From assembly GCF_002858805.1 (NCBI RefSeq), contig NZ_PJZI01000002.1:62001-126000 (forward strand): a stretch of 64,000 nt of DNA, written 5' to 3'. Positions 27,720-38,826 of the stretch are shown here, piece after piece. Both the position numbers and the translations under genes were made by a program. The notes under the pieces were generated by a model. The model saw only the letters and a list, made by a program, of their open reading frames with translations. It was not told the DNA's origin and did no database searches. Position 1 is the first letter of the stretch; each line of letters opens with the position of its first letter. This stretch comes from Chimaeribacter arupi. GTDB lineage: Bacteria; Pseudomonadota; Gammaproteobacteria; Enterobacterales; Enterobacteriaceae.

Positions 27720-27760
27720 GGCAAAAGGAAATGCGCCGCCCCACAGGCGGCGCGTTTGCC
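27720..27760. terminator. Shared gltL / ybeL terminator
   Basis: GCGCCGCC (27733-27740) pairs with GGCGGCGC (27746-27753), with outer GGCAAA/TTTGCC. Tracts downstream on each strand are only moderately U-rich. Confidence 0.6.
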
Positions 27761-27775
27761 TTTCCTGCCTGTGCG

Positions 27776-28255
27776 TTAAGGCTGGAAAGGCTGGCGGTTA
27801 AACTGGTCATGCCCGCATTTCGGGCAGAGCGGCAGGATTTCCGGCGTATACACCGGCATCGGGGCATGGCATTTTTCGCAGATCAGGTTGCCGAGCCCCA
27901 CCACTTCCCCACTGTGGTAAACCCCGTGATGGGTGACATCCTTAAACACTTCCCGCCACTCCAGCTGGGTTTTATCCGTGATGTCTGCCAGCTCCTGCCA
28001 CAGGCTCTCTTTAATCACCCGCATAAACACGCTGTCCGTGATGTCGTCCTGCTCTTGATAGCTGCGGGCAAACTCTTCCAGGTCACGCCGTACCGCCAGC
28101 GTCACCTGCCGGATTTCAGCATCTGTCAGGTCCCCGGCCGTTTTCAGCCGGGCCTCGGCGCTGCGCACCAGCGCGTCAATGTCGTGATCGCCGGCCCGGA
28201 TGCGTTCCGTCAGGGAGGCAACCAGCTCACGGTAATAGTCTGCAACGTTACTCAT
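27776..28255 (-). CDS. ybeL: YbeL, zinc-ribbon protein (DUF1451)
   Basis: YbeL is a conserved cytosolic protein of unknown function. The 159 residues have a charged helical N-terminal half, likely coiled coil (about 1-75), and a highly conserved middle (SVFMRVIKESLWQEL). A C-terminal zinc ribbon follows, with two CxxC pairs (CEKCH and CPKCG). I start at ATG 28255 (MSNVADYYRELVASL), which has a GAGG at correct spacing; the in-frame ATG at 28285 does not. It is monocistronic and divergent from leuS. Confidence 0.93.
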   Translation of the reverse strand: MSNVADYYRELVASLTERIRAGDHDIDALVRSAEARLKTAGDLTDAEIRQVTLAVRRDLEEFARSYQEQDDITDSVFMRVIKESLWQELADITDKTQLEWREVFKDVTHHGVYHSGEVVGLGNLICEKCHAPMPVYTPEILPLCPKCGHDQFNRQPFQP

Positions 28256-28557
28256 ACAATCCTCGCAATGCGCTGATGAGATCACACGGCCTGCCGCCCG
28301 GCACTGCCGCTACGGCGCTCCATTTTTTTGAGCTTACCCCTCCAGTTTAGCCCTAAATCACTGATGTGATTTAAGGAATAGTCCGGCTTTGCGTAACCTT
28401 ACGCAAAATTCGCCGCTTCCTCCGGAGAAATACGCCTGCCGCGGGCGCTGAGTGTTGTTGCCTCAGGCGCTTATCAGCTATGCTATGCGGATCTCTTTAT
28501 ATGAATCAGAAAAGGCTACAGGCGTAGCTGTTTTTCACTATAGGACCATCGGCCGCC
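28256..28557. other. ybeL-leuS divergent intergenic region
   Basis: It holds the promoters of ybeL and leuS. A possible leuS promoter is TTGTTG, 18 bp, TATGCT around 28455-28485, imperfect. No RNA gene or repeat is seen. Confidence 0.3.
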
Positions 28558-31140
28558 ATGCAAGAGCAATACCGCCCAGAAGATATAGAGTCAAACGTCC
28601 AGCTTCACTGGCAAGAGAAGCAAACTTTTAAGGTGACTGAAGAGGCCGGCAAGGAGAAGTACTACTGCCTTTCAATGCTGCCTTACCCGTCAGGCCGCCT
28701 GCATATGGGCCACGTGCGCAACTACACCATCGGCGATGTCATCTCCCGCTACCAGCGTATGCTGGGCAAAAACGTGCTTCAGCCTATCGGCTGGGATGCG
28801 TTCGGCCTGCCGGCTGAAGGCGCCGCGGTAAAAAACAACACCGCGCCGGCCCCCTGGACCTACGAAAATATCGATTACATGAAGAACCAGCTGAAACTGC
28901 TGGGCTTCGGCTATGACTGGGATCGTGAAATCGCGACCTGTGATCCTGACTACTACCGTTGGGAGCAGTGGTTCTTCACCAAGCTGTATGAAAAAGGCCT
29001 GGTCTATAAGAAGACCTCTGCGGTGAACTGGTGCCCGCATGACCAGACCGTCCTTGCCAACGAACAGGTGATTGAAGGCTGCTGCTGGCGCTGCGACACC
29101 AAAGTTGAGCGCAAAGAGATCCCGCAGTGGTTTATCAAAATTACCGCCTATGCGGATCAGCTGCTGAACGACCTGGACACGCTGGAGAGCTGGCCTGAGC
29201 AGGTCAAAACCATGCAGCGCAACTGGATTGGCCGTTCTGAAGGCGTGGAAATCACCTTTGACGTCGAAGAGAGTGAAGAAACGCTGACGGTTTACACCAC
29301 CCGCCCGGACACCTTTATGGGCGTGACCTACGTGGCCGTTGCCGCTGGTCACCCGCTCTCCCTGCAGGCGGCGGCCGGTAACCCGGCCCTGGCTGATTTC
29401 ATCGCCGAATGCCGTAACACCAAAGTGGCCGAAGCAGAGATGGCGACGATGGAGAAGAAAGGCATGGACACCGGTCTGGTGGCCATTCACCCGCTGACCG
29501 GCGATAAAGTCCCGGTCTGGGTGGCTAACTTTGTCCTGATGGAGTACGGCACCGGCGCAGTCATGGCAGTACCGGGGCACGACCAGCGTGACTGGGAGTT
29601 CGCCACCAAATACAGCCTGCCGATCCAACCGGTGATTCTGAACGCTGACGGCACCGAGCCGGACCTCAGCGCACAGGCGATGACGGAAAAAGGCGTCCTG
29701 TTCAACTCCGGTGAATTCGACGGCCTGGATTTCCAGGCGGGCTTCAACGGCATCGCTGACAAGCTGGTGGCTATCGGCCGTGGCCAGCGCAAAGTGAACT
29801 ACCGCCTGCGTGACTGGGGCGTCTCGCGCCAGCGCTACTGGGGCGCCCCTATCCCGATGGTCACGCTGGAAGACGGCACGGTTATCCCGACGCCGGAAGA
29901 CCAGCTGCCGGTGTTGCTGCCGGAAGATGTGGTGATGGACGGCATCACCAGCCCGATCAAGGCTGACCCGGAGTGGGCCAAAACCACCGTGAACGGCCAG
30001 CCGGCACTGCGTGAAACCGACACCTTCGACACCTTTATGGAGTCCTCCTGGTACTACGCGCGCTACACCTGCCCGCAGTATGACCAGGGGATGCTGGACC
30101 CGGCCGCGGCCAACTACTGGCTGCCGGTTGACCAGTATGTCGGCGGCATTGAACACGCGATCATGCACCTGATGTATTTCCGCTTCTTCCACAAGCTGAT
30201 GCGCGACGCGGGCCTGGTCAACTCTGACGAGCCGGCCAAACGCCTGCTGTGCCAGGGTATGGTGCTAGCTGACGCCTTCTACTACAGCGGTGCCAATGGT
30301 GAGCGTAACTGGGTTTCCCCGGTTGACGTGACCGTTGAGCGTGATGAGAAAGGCCGTATCACCAAAGCCACTGACCCGCAGGGCCGTGAGCTGGTTTACG
30401 CCGGCATGAGCAAAATGTCGAAGTCGAAAAACAACGGCATCGACCCGCAGGTCATGGTAGAGAAATATGGCGCGGATACCGTACGTCTGTTCATGATGTT
30501 TGCTTCACCGGCAGAGATGACGCTGGAGTGGCAGGAATCCGGGGTGGAAGGGGCGAACCGCTTCCTGAAACGCGTCTGGAAACTGGCCTTTGAACACCGT
30601 GAGAAAGGGGCTGTACAGCCGCTGGATGTGGCCGCCCTCAACGATGCACAGAAAGAACTGCGTCGTGATCTGCACAAAACCATCGCGAAAGTCACCGATG
30701 ATATCGGCCGCCGCCAGACCTTTAACACCGCGATTGCCGCCGTGATGGAGCTGATGAACAAGCTGGCCCGTGCTCCGCAGGAGACAGAGCAGGATCGCGC
30801 GCTGCTGCAGGAAGCCCTGCTGGCCGTGGTACGGATGCTCTATCCGTTCACCCCGCACGTCTGCTTTGCCCTGTGGCAGGCACTGGGCGGCGAAGGTGAC
30901 ATCGATACCGCGCCGTGGCCGGTAGCGGATGAAGCCGCGATGGTGGAAGAGTCCAAGCTGGTCGTGGTGCAGGTTAACGGCAAAGTCCGCGGTAAAGTCA
31001 CCGTGCCGGCAGATGCTACCGAAGAACAGGTGCGCGAGCGCGCCGGTCAGGAATATCTGGTCGCAAAATACTTAGATGGCGTGACCATCCGTAAAGTGAT
31101 CTATGTGCCCGGAAAACTGCTTAACCTGGTAGTAGGTTGA
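28558..31140 (+). CDS. leuS: Leucyl-tRNA synthetase
   Basis: LeuS charges tRNA-Leu and edits mischarged tRNA. The 860 residues equal the Escherichia coli enzyme. The class I motif HMGH is at 49-52. The CP1 editing domain occupies about 225-415, with the T-rich motif TTRPDTFMG and the conserved GHDQRD. KMSKS is at 619-623. The tRNA substrate gene leuW is in this window. The stop overlaps the region of the lptE ribosome-binding site, and the four genes leuS-lptE-holA-nadD run almost without gaps. Confidence 0.98.
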   Translation: MQEQYRPEDIESNVQLHWQEKQTFKVTEEAGKEKYYCLSMLPYPSGRLHMGHVRNYTIGDVISRYQRMLGKNVLQPIGWDAFGLPAEGAAVKNNTAPAPWTYENIDYMKNQLKLLGFGYDWDREIATCDPDYYRWEQWFFTKLYEKGLVYKKTSAVNWCPHDQTVLANEQVIEGCCWRCDTKVERKEIPQWFIKITAYADQLLNDLDTLESWPEQVKTMQRNWIGRSEGVEITFDVEESEETLTVYTTRPDTFMGVTYVAVAAGHPLSLQAAAGNPALADFIAECRNTKVAEAEMATMEKKGMDTGLVAIHPLTGDKVPVWVANFVLMEYGTGAVMAVPGHDQRDWEFATKYSLPIQPVILNADGTEPDLSAQAMTEKGVLFNSGEFDGLDFQAGFNGIADKLVAIGRGQRKVNYRLRDWGVSRQRYWGAPIPMVTLEDGTVIPTPEDQLPVLLPEDVVMDGITSPIKADPEWAKTTVNGQPALRETDTFDTFMESSWYYARYTCPQYDQGMLDPAAANYWLPVDQYVGGIEHAIMHLMYFRFFHKLMRDAGLVNSDEPAKRLLCQGMVLADAFYYSGANGERNWVSPVDVTVERDEKGRITKATDPQGRELVYAGMSKMSKSKNNGIDPQVMVEKYGADTVRLFMMFASPAEMTLEWQESGVEGANRFLKRVWKLAFEHREKGAVQPLDVAALNDAQKELRRDLHKTIAKVTDDIGRRQTFNTAIAAVMELMNKLARAPQETEQDRALLQEALLAVVRMLYPFTPHVCFALWQALGGEGDIDTAPWPVADEAAMVEESKLVVVQVNGKVRGKVTVPADATEEQVRERAGQEYLVAKYLDGVTIRKVIYVPGKLLNLVVG

Positions 31141-31154
31141 GCCAAGGAGGCGTT

Positions 31155-31757
31155 GTGCGACATCGTTTGATGATGCTGCTGCTGGGGGTCGCCGTGATGG
31201 TGACCTCGGGATGCGGCTTTCACCTTCGCGGCACCACCCAGGTGCCGGAAGAACTGAAAACCATGATGCTGGACAGCTACGATCCTTACGGCCCGCTGAC
31301 GCGGGCAGTTCGGCAGCAGTTGCGCCTGAACAACGTGAGCGTTGTGGAGAAGTCAGCCCGTAAGGATCTGCCGTCGCTGCGCATTGTCAGCGCGACCCAG
31401 GGACAGGACACTGTCTCGATCTTCCAGGACGGCAAAACCGCGGAATATCAGCTGGTGATGGTGGTAAATGCCCAGGTGTTGCTGCCGGGGCATGATCTCT
31501 ACCCGGTGCAGGCAAAAGTGTTCCGTTCCTTCTTTGACAACCCACTGACGGCGTTGGCCAAAGATGCCGAGCAGGACATTATTTTGCAGGAGATGCGCGA
31601 GCAGGCTGCACAACAGCTGGTACGCAAGCTGCTGGCGGTTCACGCGTCAGAAGAAAGCAAGAAGCCGCAGGTCAGCCTGAGTGATGACGGCGCGGAAAGT
31701 ACCCCGCCGCCGGCCACCACCGGCACTGCCCTGCCGGCCAGCGTCAGCGCACAATGA
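31155..31757 (+). CDS. lptE: LPS assembly lipoprotein LptE
   Basis: LptE plugs the LptD barrel in the outer membrane and helps deliver LPS to the surface. With the GTG start at 31155 the precursor has 200 residues and a lipoprotein signal with lipobox VTSGC (Cys20). The family segments [15 protein letters not shown] and [10 protein letters not shown] are clear. The GTG follows AAGGAGG by four bases, which makes it a much better start than the TTG at 31137. The Pro/Thr/Ser-rich tail is low in complexity and variable in the family. It overlaps holA by 4 bp. Confidence 0.95.
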   Translation: MRHRLMMLLLGVAVMVTSGCGFHLRGTTQVPEELKTMMLDSYDPYGPLTRAVRQQLRLNNVSVVEKSARKDLPSLRIVSATQGQDTVSIFQDGKTAEYQLVMVVNAQVLLPGHDLYPVQAKVFRSFFDNPLTALAKDAEQDIILQEMREQAAQQLVRKLLAVHASEESKKPQVSLSDDGAESTPPPATTGTALPASVSAQ

Positions 31758-32779
31758 TCCGGCTCTATCCTGAACAACTTGCCGCGCAGCTCCGTGAGGG
31801 GCTGCGCGCTTGTTATTTATTATGCGGGAATGATCCCTTGCTGCTTCAGGAGAGCCAGGATCATATCCGTGCGGCTGCCCAGCAGGCGGGCTTCAGCGAG
31901 CATTACAGCTTTACGCTGGACAACCACACCGAATGGGATGCCATCTTCAGTGTATGCCAGGCGCTGAGTCTGTTTGCTAGCCGCCAGACGCTGATGCTGG
32001 TTCTGCCGGATAATGGCCCGAATGCCGCCATCAGTGAGCAATTGCTGAAACTGACCGGCTTGCTGCACCCGGATATTTTGTTGATCCTGCGCGCCCAGCG
32101 TCTGACCAAGGGGCAAGAGAACGCCGCCTGGTTCAAGGCACTGAGCCGGGAAGGCGTCTGGGTGACCTGCCAGACCCCGGAGCAGGCGCAATTGCCGCGT
32201 TGGGTGGCGCAACGTGCGACATCGTTGAAACTGACGCTGGATGAACCGGCCAATCAGCTGCTCTGTTACTGCTATGAAGGCAATTTGCTGGCGCTAGCCC
32301 AGGCCCTCGAACGGCTGTCACTGCTGTTTCCAGACGGTAAACTGACGCTGCCGCGGGTAGAGCAGGCCGTCAATGATGCCGCCCACTTTACGCCCTACCA
32401 CTGGCTGGATGCGCTGCTGGCAGGCAAAAGCAAACGTGCGCTGCATATTTTGCACCAATTGCGGCTGGAAGAGAGCGAACCGGTGATCCTGTTGCGGACG
32501 GTGCAACGGGAATTGTTATTGCTGCTGACCCTGAAACGGGCCGGCACCTCACAACCGCTGCGTGCGCTGTTTGACCAGCACAAAGTCTGGCAAAACCGCC
32601 GGCCTTTGCTGACGCAGGCGTTGCAACGCCTCTCCCTGCCCCAGCTTCACCAGGCGGTTCAATTGCTGACGCGGGCTGAACTGACGCTGAAGCAGGATTA
32701 TGGTCAGTCTGTCTGGCCGGAACTGGAAAGCCTGTCATTGCTGCTGTGCGGTAAAGCCCTGCCTGCTATCTTTTATTGA
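31754..32779 (+). CDS. holA: DNA polymerase III delta subunit
   Basis: HolA is the clamp-loader subunit that opens the beta clamp. The 341 residues are close to the Escherichia coli 343, starting [13 protein letters not shown] with the characteristic [16 protein letters not shown]. The AAA+-like N-terminal domains precede a helical collar domain. It is coupled to lptE by an ATGA overlap and runs to within 30 bp of nadD. Confidence 0.96.
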   Translation: MIRLYPEQLAAQLREGLRACYLLCGNDPLLLQESQDHIRAAAQQAGFSEHYSFTLDNHTEWDAIFSVCQALSLFASRQTLMLVLPDNGPNAAISEQLLKLTGLLHPDILLILRAQRLTKGQENAAWFKALSREGVWVTCQTPEQAQLPRWVAQRATSLKLTLDEPANQLLCYCYEGNLLALAQALERLSLLFPDGKLTLPRVEQAVNDAAHFTPYHWLDALLAGKSKRALHILHQLRLEESEPVILLRTVQRELLLLLTLKRAGTSQPLRALFDQHKVWQNRRPLLTQALQRLSLPQLHQAVQLLTRAELTLKQDYGQSVWPELESLSLLLCGKALPAIFY

Positions 32780-32808
32780 TTACCCTTTCGCCTGGAGACG
32801 GGTTTCTC

Positions 32809-33480
32809 ATGCCTGATACATTCACTGCGCGTCACCTTGCTACCGTCGATGCCTTTTTCGGCGGCACCTTTGATCCTGTGCATTATGGGCACCTGAAACC
32901 GGTCGAGGCGCTGGCGCAACAGGTTGGGCTGAGCAGTGTGACGTTACTGCCCAATAATGTGCCGCCCCACCGTCCCCAGCCGGAGGCCACGGCGCAACAG
33001 CGGCTGGAGATGGTCAAGCTGGCGATTGCAGACCACCCGCTTTTCCGGGTCGATGACCGCGAACTCCAGCGGGAAACGCCCTCCTACACGATTGAGACAC
33101 TTGAAACGTTGCGTAAAGAACGTGGCGCAAAGGCATCATTGGCGTTTATCATTGGCCAGGATTCATTACTCAACCTTTATAAGTGGCATCGCTGGGAATC
33201 GTTGCTGGCGGTGTGTCACCTGCTGGTTTGTGCCCGGCCCGGTTATCGGCAGCAACTGGATACCCCGCAACTTCAGGCCTGGTTTGAAGAACATGCGGTC
33301 TCCTGCGCCGGGCGGTTGAGCGAAAAACCGGCAGGGTTTATTTATCTGGCGGATACACCGCTGGTGAATGTCTCCGCGACGGAAATCCGTAAACGGCGGC
33401 ACGCCGGGCAGGATTGTGACCACCTGCTGCCGCCGGCCGTACAACACTATATCGATTCACAGGGTTTATATCGCGAGTAG
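32809..33480 (+). CDS. nadD: Nicotinate-mononucleotide adenylyltransferase
   Basis: NadD makes deamido-NAD from nicotinate mononucleotide and ATP. The 223-residue product has the nucleotidyltransferase motif [14 protein letters not shown] with HYGH near the N-terminus, and the second motif [10 protein letters not shown] near the C-terminus. I chose ATG 32809; a TTG at 32776 overlapping the holA stop would add 11 residues with no homology. The N-terminus is longer than Escherichia coli NadD by about nine residues. Confidence 0.94.
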   Translation: MPDTFTARHLATVDAFFGGTFDPVHYGHLKPVEALAQQVGLSSVTLLPNNVPPHRPQPEATAQQRLEMVKLAIADHPLFRVDDRELQRETPSYTIETLETLRKERGAKASLAFIIGQDSLLNLYKWHRWESLLAVCHLLVCARPGYRQQLDTPQLQAWFEEHAVSCAGRLSEKPAGFIYLADTPLVNVSATEIRKRRHAGQDCDHLLPPAVQHYIDSQGLYRE

Positions 33481-33690
33481 AACACCCATGTTATACTGCG
33501 CCGCTTAATTTCGGGTGTCCGCTCAGCCAGCATGTCTTTTTAACCAAGCTGTTGATTCCAGAAATATTTTTCGCTAACTGACACCCGGCCAGAAAACCTG
33601 TTACGGCATGGGGTAACACTGTCGATCGCGGCCTTCAGGTTGCCACGATGTGAACCCTGTCCCAAACCAACCATACCCGAGGGGGAACCT

Positions 33691-34008
33691 TTGCAAGGTA
33701 AAGCGCTCCAAGAATTTGTTATTGATAAAATTGATGATTTGAAAGGTCAGGACATTATCGCCCTGGATGTCACCGGCAAATCCAGCATCACTGACTGCAT
33801 GATCATCTGCACCGGTACCTCAAGCCGCCATGTGATGTCGATTGCCGGCCACGTGGTCGAAGAAGTCAAGGCGATCGGCCTGCATACGCTGGGCGTGAAA
33901 GGCATCACCGATGCTGACTGGGTCGTGGTTGACCTGGGCGAAATCATTGTCCATGTCATGCAGGAAGAGAGCCGCACGCTCTACGAACTCGAAAAGCTCT
34001 GGAGTTAA
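33691..34008 (+). CDS. rsfS: Ribosomal silencing factor RsfS
   Basis: RsfS binds L14 on the 50S subunit and prevents subunit joining in poor nutrition. The 105 residues begin at a TTG at 33691 ([16 protein letters not shown], initiator Met), preceded by a GAGGGGGA element. The length equals Escherichia coli RsfS and the homology starts exactly there, so the in-frame ATG at 33640 is rejected. The core [21 protein letters not shown] is conserved. It is followed within 3 bp by rlmH. Confidence 0.95.
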   Translation: MQGKALQEFVIDKIDDLKGQDIIALDVTGKSSITDCMIICTGTSSRHVMSIAGHVVEEVKAIGLHTLGVKGITDADWVVVDLGEIIVHVMQEESRTLYELEKLWS

Positions 34009-34011
34009 GCG

Positions 34012-34482
34012 GTGAAGCTGCAACTGGTGGCGGTCGGCACAAAAATGCCGGACTGGGTGCAGACCGGATTCATGGATTACCTGCGCCGTTTTCCAAAAGA
34101 TATGCCGTTTGAACTGGTAGAGATCCCGGCGGGAAAGCGCGGGAAAAATGCGGATATCAAACGCATTCTGGAAAAAGAAGGCGAGCTGATGCTGGCCGCG
34201 GTCGGCAAAGGTAACCGCGTGGTGACGCTGGATATTCCCGGCACCCCGTGGGAAACGCCGCACCTGGCGCAACAGCTGGAGCGCTGGAAGCAGGATGGCC
34301 GTGATGTCAGCCTGCTGATTGGTGGCCCGGAGGGGCTGGCACCCGCCTGCAAGGCGGCAGCGGAGCAGAGCTGGTCGCTCTCGCCGTTGACGTTGCCGCA
34401 CCCGCTGGTCAGGGTACTGGTTGCTGAAAGCCTCTATCGTGCCTGGAGTATCACCACCAATCATCCTTACCACCGCGAATAA
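34012..34482 (+). CDS. rlmH: 23S rRNA (pseudouridine1915-N3) methyltransferase RlmH
   Basis: RlmH is a SPOUT methyltransferase acting on pseudouridine 1915 in assembled 70S ribosomes. The 156 residues include the knot motif LLIGGPEGL and the C-terminal [15 protein letters not shown]. The start is a GTG at 34012 three bases after the rsfS stop. It is downstream of rsfS and upstream of mrdA, as in other enterobacteria. Confidence 0.96.
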   Translation: MKLQLVAVGTKMPDWVQTGFMDYLRRFPKDMPFELVEIPAGKRGKNADIKRILEKEGELMLAAVGKGNRVVTLDIPGTPWETPHLAQQLERWKQDGRDVSLLIGGPEGLAPACKAAAEQSWSLSPLTLPHPLVRVLVAESLYRAWSITTNHPYHRE

Positions 34483-34523
34483 ACGGTCGGTGAATGTCAG
34501 CAGAATGAACCATAAGTAGTGGG

Positions 34524-36428
34524 ATGAAAATAGACCGTAACCCTTTTCGCGACTATTCGGCTGAATCAGCCCTGTTTGTCCGCCGCGCATTGGTGGCATT
34601 CGCAGGCATTCTGCTCCTCAGCGGCATTCTGGTCGCCAACCTCTATAATCTGCAAATCATGCGGTTTGAAGATTACCGTACCCGATCCAATGAAAACCGT
34701 ATCAAGCTGGTGCCGATTGCGCCCAGCCGCGGCATTATCTATGACCGGAACGGCACACCGCTGGCGCTTAACCGCACCATTTATCAGCTGGAGCTGGTGC
34801 CGGAAAAAGTAGATAACCTGACGGCGGTGCTGGAACAGTTGCGCCCAGTGGTTGACCTGACGGATGAGGACATTGCGAACTTCCAGAAAGAGCGCAAGCG
34901 CTCACGCCGCTTTACCTCCATTGCCGTTAAACCTGCCCTGACCGAAGTGCAGGTGGCGCGCTTTGCGGTTAACCAGTTCCGTTTTCCCGGTGTGGAAGTC
35001 AAAGGTTACCAGCGCCGTTACTATCCCTACAGTTCTGCCCTGACCCATGTCATCGGCTACGTGTCGAAAATCAACGATCGTGACGTCGAACGGCTGGATA
35101 AGGCCGGGATATTGCCCAACTATGCGGCCACGCATGACATCGGCAAACTCGGCATTGAACGCTATTACGAAGATGTGCTGCACGGCAAAACCGGCTATGA
35201 AGAGGTTGAGGTCAATAACCGTGGGCGTGTAATCCGTCAGTTACATGAGCAGGCGCCCCAGGCCGGTAAAGATATTTACCTGACGCTGGACCTGAGCCTG
35301 CAGATGTACATCGAGAAACTGTTGACCGGCAGCCGCGCCGCCGTGGTGGTGACTGACCCGCGTGACGGCGGCATCCTGGCGCTGGTGTCTAACCCCAGTT
35401 ACGATCCCAACCTGTTTGTGGACGGCATTTCCAGCAAGGATTACAAAAATTTGCTGGAAGATCCGAACAAACCGCTGATTAACCGCGCGACCCAGGGTGT
35501 TTACCCGCCGGCCTCCACGGTTAAACCCTATATTGCGGTATCGGCCCTGACGGCCGGGGTGATTACCCGTAATACCAGCCTGTTTGACCCCGGCTGGTGG
35601 CAACTCCCCGGCTCAGAAAAGCGCTTCCGTGACTGGAAAAAATGGGGCCACGGCCGCCTGAACGTGACCCGTTCACTGGAAGAGTCCGCGGATACCTTCT
35701 TCTACCAGGTCGCTTATGACATGGGCATTGACCGCCTGTCGGAATGGATGACCAAATTTGGTTACGGCCACTACAGCGGGATTGACCTTTCCGAGGAGCG
35801 GGCAGGCAACATGCCGAACCGCGAATGGAAGTTCAAGCGCTTCAAAAAACCCTGGTATCAGGGTGACACCATTCCGGTCGGCATCGGCCAGGGTTACTGG
35901 ACGGCCACCCCCGTTCAGATGATCAAGGCGATGATGATCCTGATTAACGACGGCGCAATCAAAACCCCGCACCTGCTGCACAGCACCCAGGTAGAGGGCA
36001 AGCAGGTGCCGTATGTGCAGGAAGAGAACGGCCATATCGGCGATATTCACTCCGGCTATTGGGAAATCGCCAAAGACGGGATGTACGGCGTAGCCAACCG
36101 GGCAAACGGCACCGCGCGCAAAAGCTTTGCCGATGCCCCGTACAAGGCGGCCGCCAAATCCGGTACGGCCCAGGTCTTTGGCCTGCGCGAAAACGAAACC
36201 TATAACGCCCATAAAATCGCCGAACGGCTGCGCGACCACAAACTGATGACCGCGTTTGCCCCGTATGACAAACCCACGGTGGCGGTGATCGTCATCCTGG
36301 AGAACGGCGGCGCAGGCCCGGCAGTGGGTACGATTACCCGCCAGATCCTCGACCACATCCTGCTGGGTGACAACAATACAGAGTTGCCGGTGGCTGCCCC
36401 CCTGCCGCCCGGCACTGAAGGTGAATAA
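34524..36428 (+). CDS. mrdA: Penicillin-binding protein 2 (rod-shape transpeptidase)
   Basis: PBP2 crosslinks peptidoglycan during cell elongation. The 634 residues comprise one N-terminal transmembrane helix (about 20-42), a pedestal domain and the transpeptidase. The catalytic S331 is in PASTVKPY (SxxK), with SADTFFY and KSGTAQVFG as further motifs. One residue longer than Escherichia coli PBP2 near the N-terminus. It forms the elongasome pair with mrdB, 8 bp downstream. Confidence 0.98.
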   Translation: MKIDRNPFRDYSAESALFVRRALVAFAGILLLSGILVANLYNLQIMRFEDYRTRSNENRIKLVPIAPSRGIIYDRNGTPLALNRTIYQLELVPEKVDNLTAVLEQLRPVVDLTDEDIANFQKERKRSRRFTSIAVKPALTEVQVARFAVNQFRFPGVEVKGYQRRYYPYSSALTHVIGYVSKINDRDVERLDKAGILPNYAATHDIGKLGIERYYEDVLHGKTGYEEVEVNNRGRVIRQLHEQAPQAGKDIYLTLDLSLQMYIEKLLTGSRAAVVVTDPRDGGILALVSNPSYDPNLFVDGISSKDYKNLLEDPNKPLINRATQGVYPPASTVKPYIAVSALTAGVITRNTSLFDPGWWQLPGSEKRFRDWKKWGHGRLNVTRSLEESADTFFYQVAYDMGIDRLSEWMTKFGYGHYSGIDLSEERAGNMPNREWKFKRFKKPWYQGDTIPVGIGQGYWTATPVQMIKAMMILINDGAIKTPHLLHSTQVEGKQVPYVQEENGHIGDIHSGYWEIAKDGMYGVANRANGTARKSFADAPYKAAAKSGTAQVFGLRENETYNAHKIAERLRDHKLMTAFAPYDKPTVAVIVILENGGAGPAVGTITRQILDHILLGDNNTELPVAAPLPPGTEGE

Positions 36429-36436
36429 GGTAAACC

Positions 36437-37549
36437 ATGACTGAAAGCCAACAAAAAGGCTCCTGGTGGGCGAAGCTCCACATCGATATGCCGCTGCTGC
36501 TGGTGATCATGGCGCTGCTGGCCTACAGCGCGTTCGTGATCTGGAGCGCCAGCGGCCAGGACATGGGCATGATGGAGCGCAAAATCGGCCAGATCGCGAT
36601 GGGCCTGATCATCATGCTGGTGATGGCGCAGATCCCGCCGCGGGTGTATGAAAGCTGGGCGCCCTACCTCTACGTTGTCTGTGTGATCCTGCTGGTGATG
36701 GTGGATGCCTTCGGCCAGATCAGTAAAGGCGCGCAGCGCTGGCTGGATCTGGGGGTGGTACGCTTCCAGCCCTCTGAAATCGCTAAAATTGCCGTGCCGC
36801 TGATGGTGGCGCGCTTTATCAACCGTGACGTCTGCCCGCCTTCGCTGAAAAATACCGGCATTGCGCTGGTACTGATTTTCCTGCCGACGCTGCTGGTGGC
36901 CGCCCAGCCGGATCTCGGTACGTCTATCCTGATTGCTGCGTCCGGGCTGTTTGTGCTGTTCCTGTCCGGTATGAGCTGGAAACTGATTGGCGTGGCAGCC
37001 CTGCTGCTGGCGGCCTTTATCCCGGTGCTCTGGTTCTTCCTGATGCATGACTACCAGCGCGACCGCGTCATGATGCTGCTTGACCCGGAATCCGATCCGC
37101 TTGGGGCCGGGTATCACATTATCCAGTCAAAAATCGCCATTGGTTCCGGCGGGTTGTCAGGGAAAGGCTGGCTGCACGGCACCCAGTCACAGCTGGAATT
37201 CCTGCCGGAGCGCCATACCGACTTTATTTTTGCCGTATTGGCAGAAGAGCTGGGGTTAGTGGGCGTGCTGATCCTGCTTGCGCTCTACCTCTGCCTGATC
37301 ATGCGCGGGCTGGTGATCGCCGCGAAAGCGCAAACCACCTTTGGCCGGGTCATGGCCGGCGGGCTGATGCTGATCCTGTTTGTGTATGTGTTCGTCAACA
37401 TCGGCATGGTGAGTGGTATCCTGCCGGTGGTGGGCGTGCCGCTGCCGCTGGTCAGCTATGGTGGATCGGCATTAATCGTTCTGATGGCCGGGTTTGGTAT
37501 CGTGATGTCGATACATACTCATCGCAAAATGTTGTCTAAAAATTTATAA
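36437..37549 (+). CDS. mrdB: RodA, SEDS peptidoglycan glycosyltransferase
   Basis: RodA polymerises glycan strands with PBP2 as partner. The 370 residues equal Escherichia coli RodA and show about ten membrane helices. The conserved SEDS segments include [18 protein letters not shown] and the C-terminal [15 protein letters not shown]. It starts [15 protein letters not shown], with AAGG eight bases upstream, and ends 11 bp before rlpA. Confidence 0.98.
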   Translation: MTESQQKGSWWAKLHIDMPLLLVIMALLAYSAFVIWSASGQDMGMMERKIGQIAMGLIIMLVMAQIPPRVYESWAPYLYVVCVILLVMVDAFGQISKGAQRWLDLGVVRFQPSEIAKIAVPLMVARFINRDVCPPSLKNTGIALVLIFLPTLLVAAQPDLGTSILIAASGLFVLFLSGMSWKLIGVAALLLAAFIPVLWFFLMHDYQRDRVMMLLDPESDPLGAGYHIIQSKIAIGSGGLSGKGWLHGTQSQLEFLPERHTDFIFAVLAEELGLVGVLILLALYLCLIMRGLVIAAKAQTTFGRVMAGGLMLILFVYVFVNIGMVSGILPVVGVPLPLVSYGGSALIVLMAGFGIVMSIHTHRKMLSKNL

Positions 37550-37560
37550 GAGGGTGAGCA

Positions 37561-38652
37561 ATGCGTAAACAGTGGCTGTGGGTTGGCATCATGGGGGCGT
37601 TGTTGAGCGCCTGTACACTGGAAACACCACAACAACAGGCACCGCAACCGCAGCCGGCCTACTCCGGCCCGGTCGAAGAGATTGGCGGCGTGGAGCCGCA
37701 GTATGAACCTTACAGCGCCACGGCGAATCAGGATTACAGCGTTAACGGCAAAACCTACACCATTGAGCGCAATCCGGAAAACTTCAGCCAGACCGGGCTG
37801 GCCAGCACCTATGGGGCCGAAACAAACACCAATACCACGGCCATGGGCGAGACGTTTGATCCCAATGCACTGAGCGCGGCCCACCCTACCCTGCCGATCC
37901 CCAGCTATGTGCGGGTGACCAACCTCAGCAACGGGCGGCGTATTGTGGTCCGCATCAACGATCGCGGCCCCTTCCAGCCGGGGCGGATTATCGACCTCTC
38001 CACGGCCGCCGCTGAACGCCTGAACATTTCCAACAATACCAAAGTAAAAGTAGACTTCATCAACGTCGCGCAGGACGGCACCCTTTCCGGGCCGGGTACC
38101 CTCGGGACCACCATCGCCAAGCAGAGCTATGCGCTGCCGACGCGCCCTGACCTCGGTACCAGCGGCCTCGGCACTCCGGTGCAAGGCGAAAGTGCCCCGG
38201 TCAGTGCGCCGGTCCGTGCGATTGATAACAGCGCACTCAGTGACGGCAGCATGGCTGAACCGGGCAATGCCCGCGGCGGGTTCCTGAATGCCCCGACGCC
38301 GGTGCCGCAAGGTGTTCTGGAGAGTGATGAACCGGCTGTCCCGGTAGTGGCGGCGGTCAGTGCACCGGCCGCCGTGGTGGCGGCACCTCCGGTTTCCTCT
38401 GCCCCTGCGGCCCAGGGCGGCGGCTATATGGTGCAGGTGGGTGCCCTGAGTGATGCCGCCAGGGCGCAGAGCTTCCAGCAAACACTGAGCCGGCGCTTTG
38501 GCGTGCCGGGGAAAGTGAGCGCCGGCAGCGGGGTTTACCGCGTTCAGCTTGGGCCCTTCAGCAGCCGCCAGCAGGCGGGTGAGATCCAGCAACGCCTGAT
38601 GAGCGAAGCGCAGCAACAATCCTTTATTACCGCCTTGCCCGCAGGGGAGTAA
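37561..38652 (+). CDS. rlpA: Septal-ring lipoprotein RlpA
   Basis: RlpA is an outer-membrane lipoprotein that binds denuded glycans at the septum. The 363 residues have a lipobox LLSAC (Cys18), a double-psi beta-barrel domain (about 80-175, with GLASTYGAETNTNTTAMGE and RINDRGPF) and an Ala/Pro/Val-rich linker (about 185-285). A C-terminal SPOR domain follows (about 290-363, starting YMVQVGALSDAARA). Whether the protein is a lytic transglycosylase, as in Pseudomonas, is not settled for enterobacteria. It ends the mrdAB unit. Confidence 0.96.
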   Translation: MRKQWLWVGIMGALLSACTLETPQQQAPQPQPAYSGPVEEIGGVEPQYEPYSATANQDYSVNGKTYTIERNPENFSQTGLASTYGAETNTNTTAMGETFDPNALSAAHPTLPIPSYVRVTNLSNGRRIVVRINDRGPFQPGRIIDLSTAAAERLNISNNTKVKVDFINVAQDGTLSGPGTLGTTIAKQSYALPTRPDLGTSGLGTPVQGESAPVSAPVRAIDNSALSDGSMAEPGNARGGFLNAPTPVPQGVLESDEPAVPVVAAVSAPAAVVAAPPVSSAPAAQGGGYMVQVGALSDAARAQSFQQTLSRRFGVPGKVSAGSGVYRVQLGPFSSRQQAGEIQQRLMSEAQQQSFITALPAGE

Positions 38653-38826
38653 CGCCTTTTCAGGCTGCCAACCCGGTGTTTGTTATAGAGACAGCATGCC
38701 TTATCTATAAGGTAAATCTATGTAAACGCCGGTTACCCTCTTGATTGGCTGATGCCGGGCGATCTTGCATCTGCTATAGTGTGGCACGTTTTTTAACTTA
38801 CTTTCACGGATGTTGTAGTCCCGATC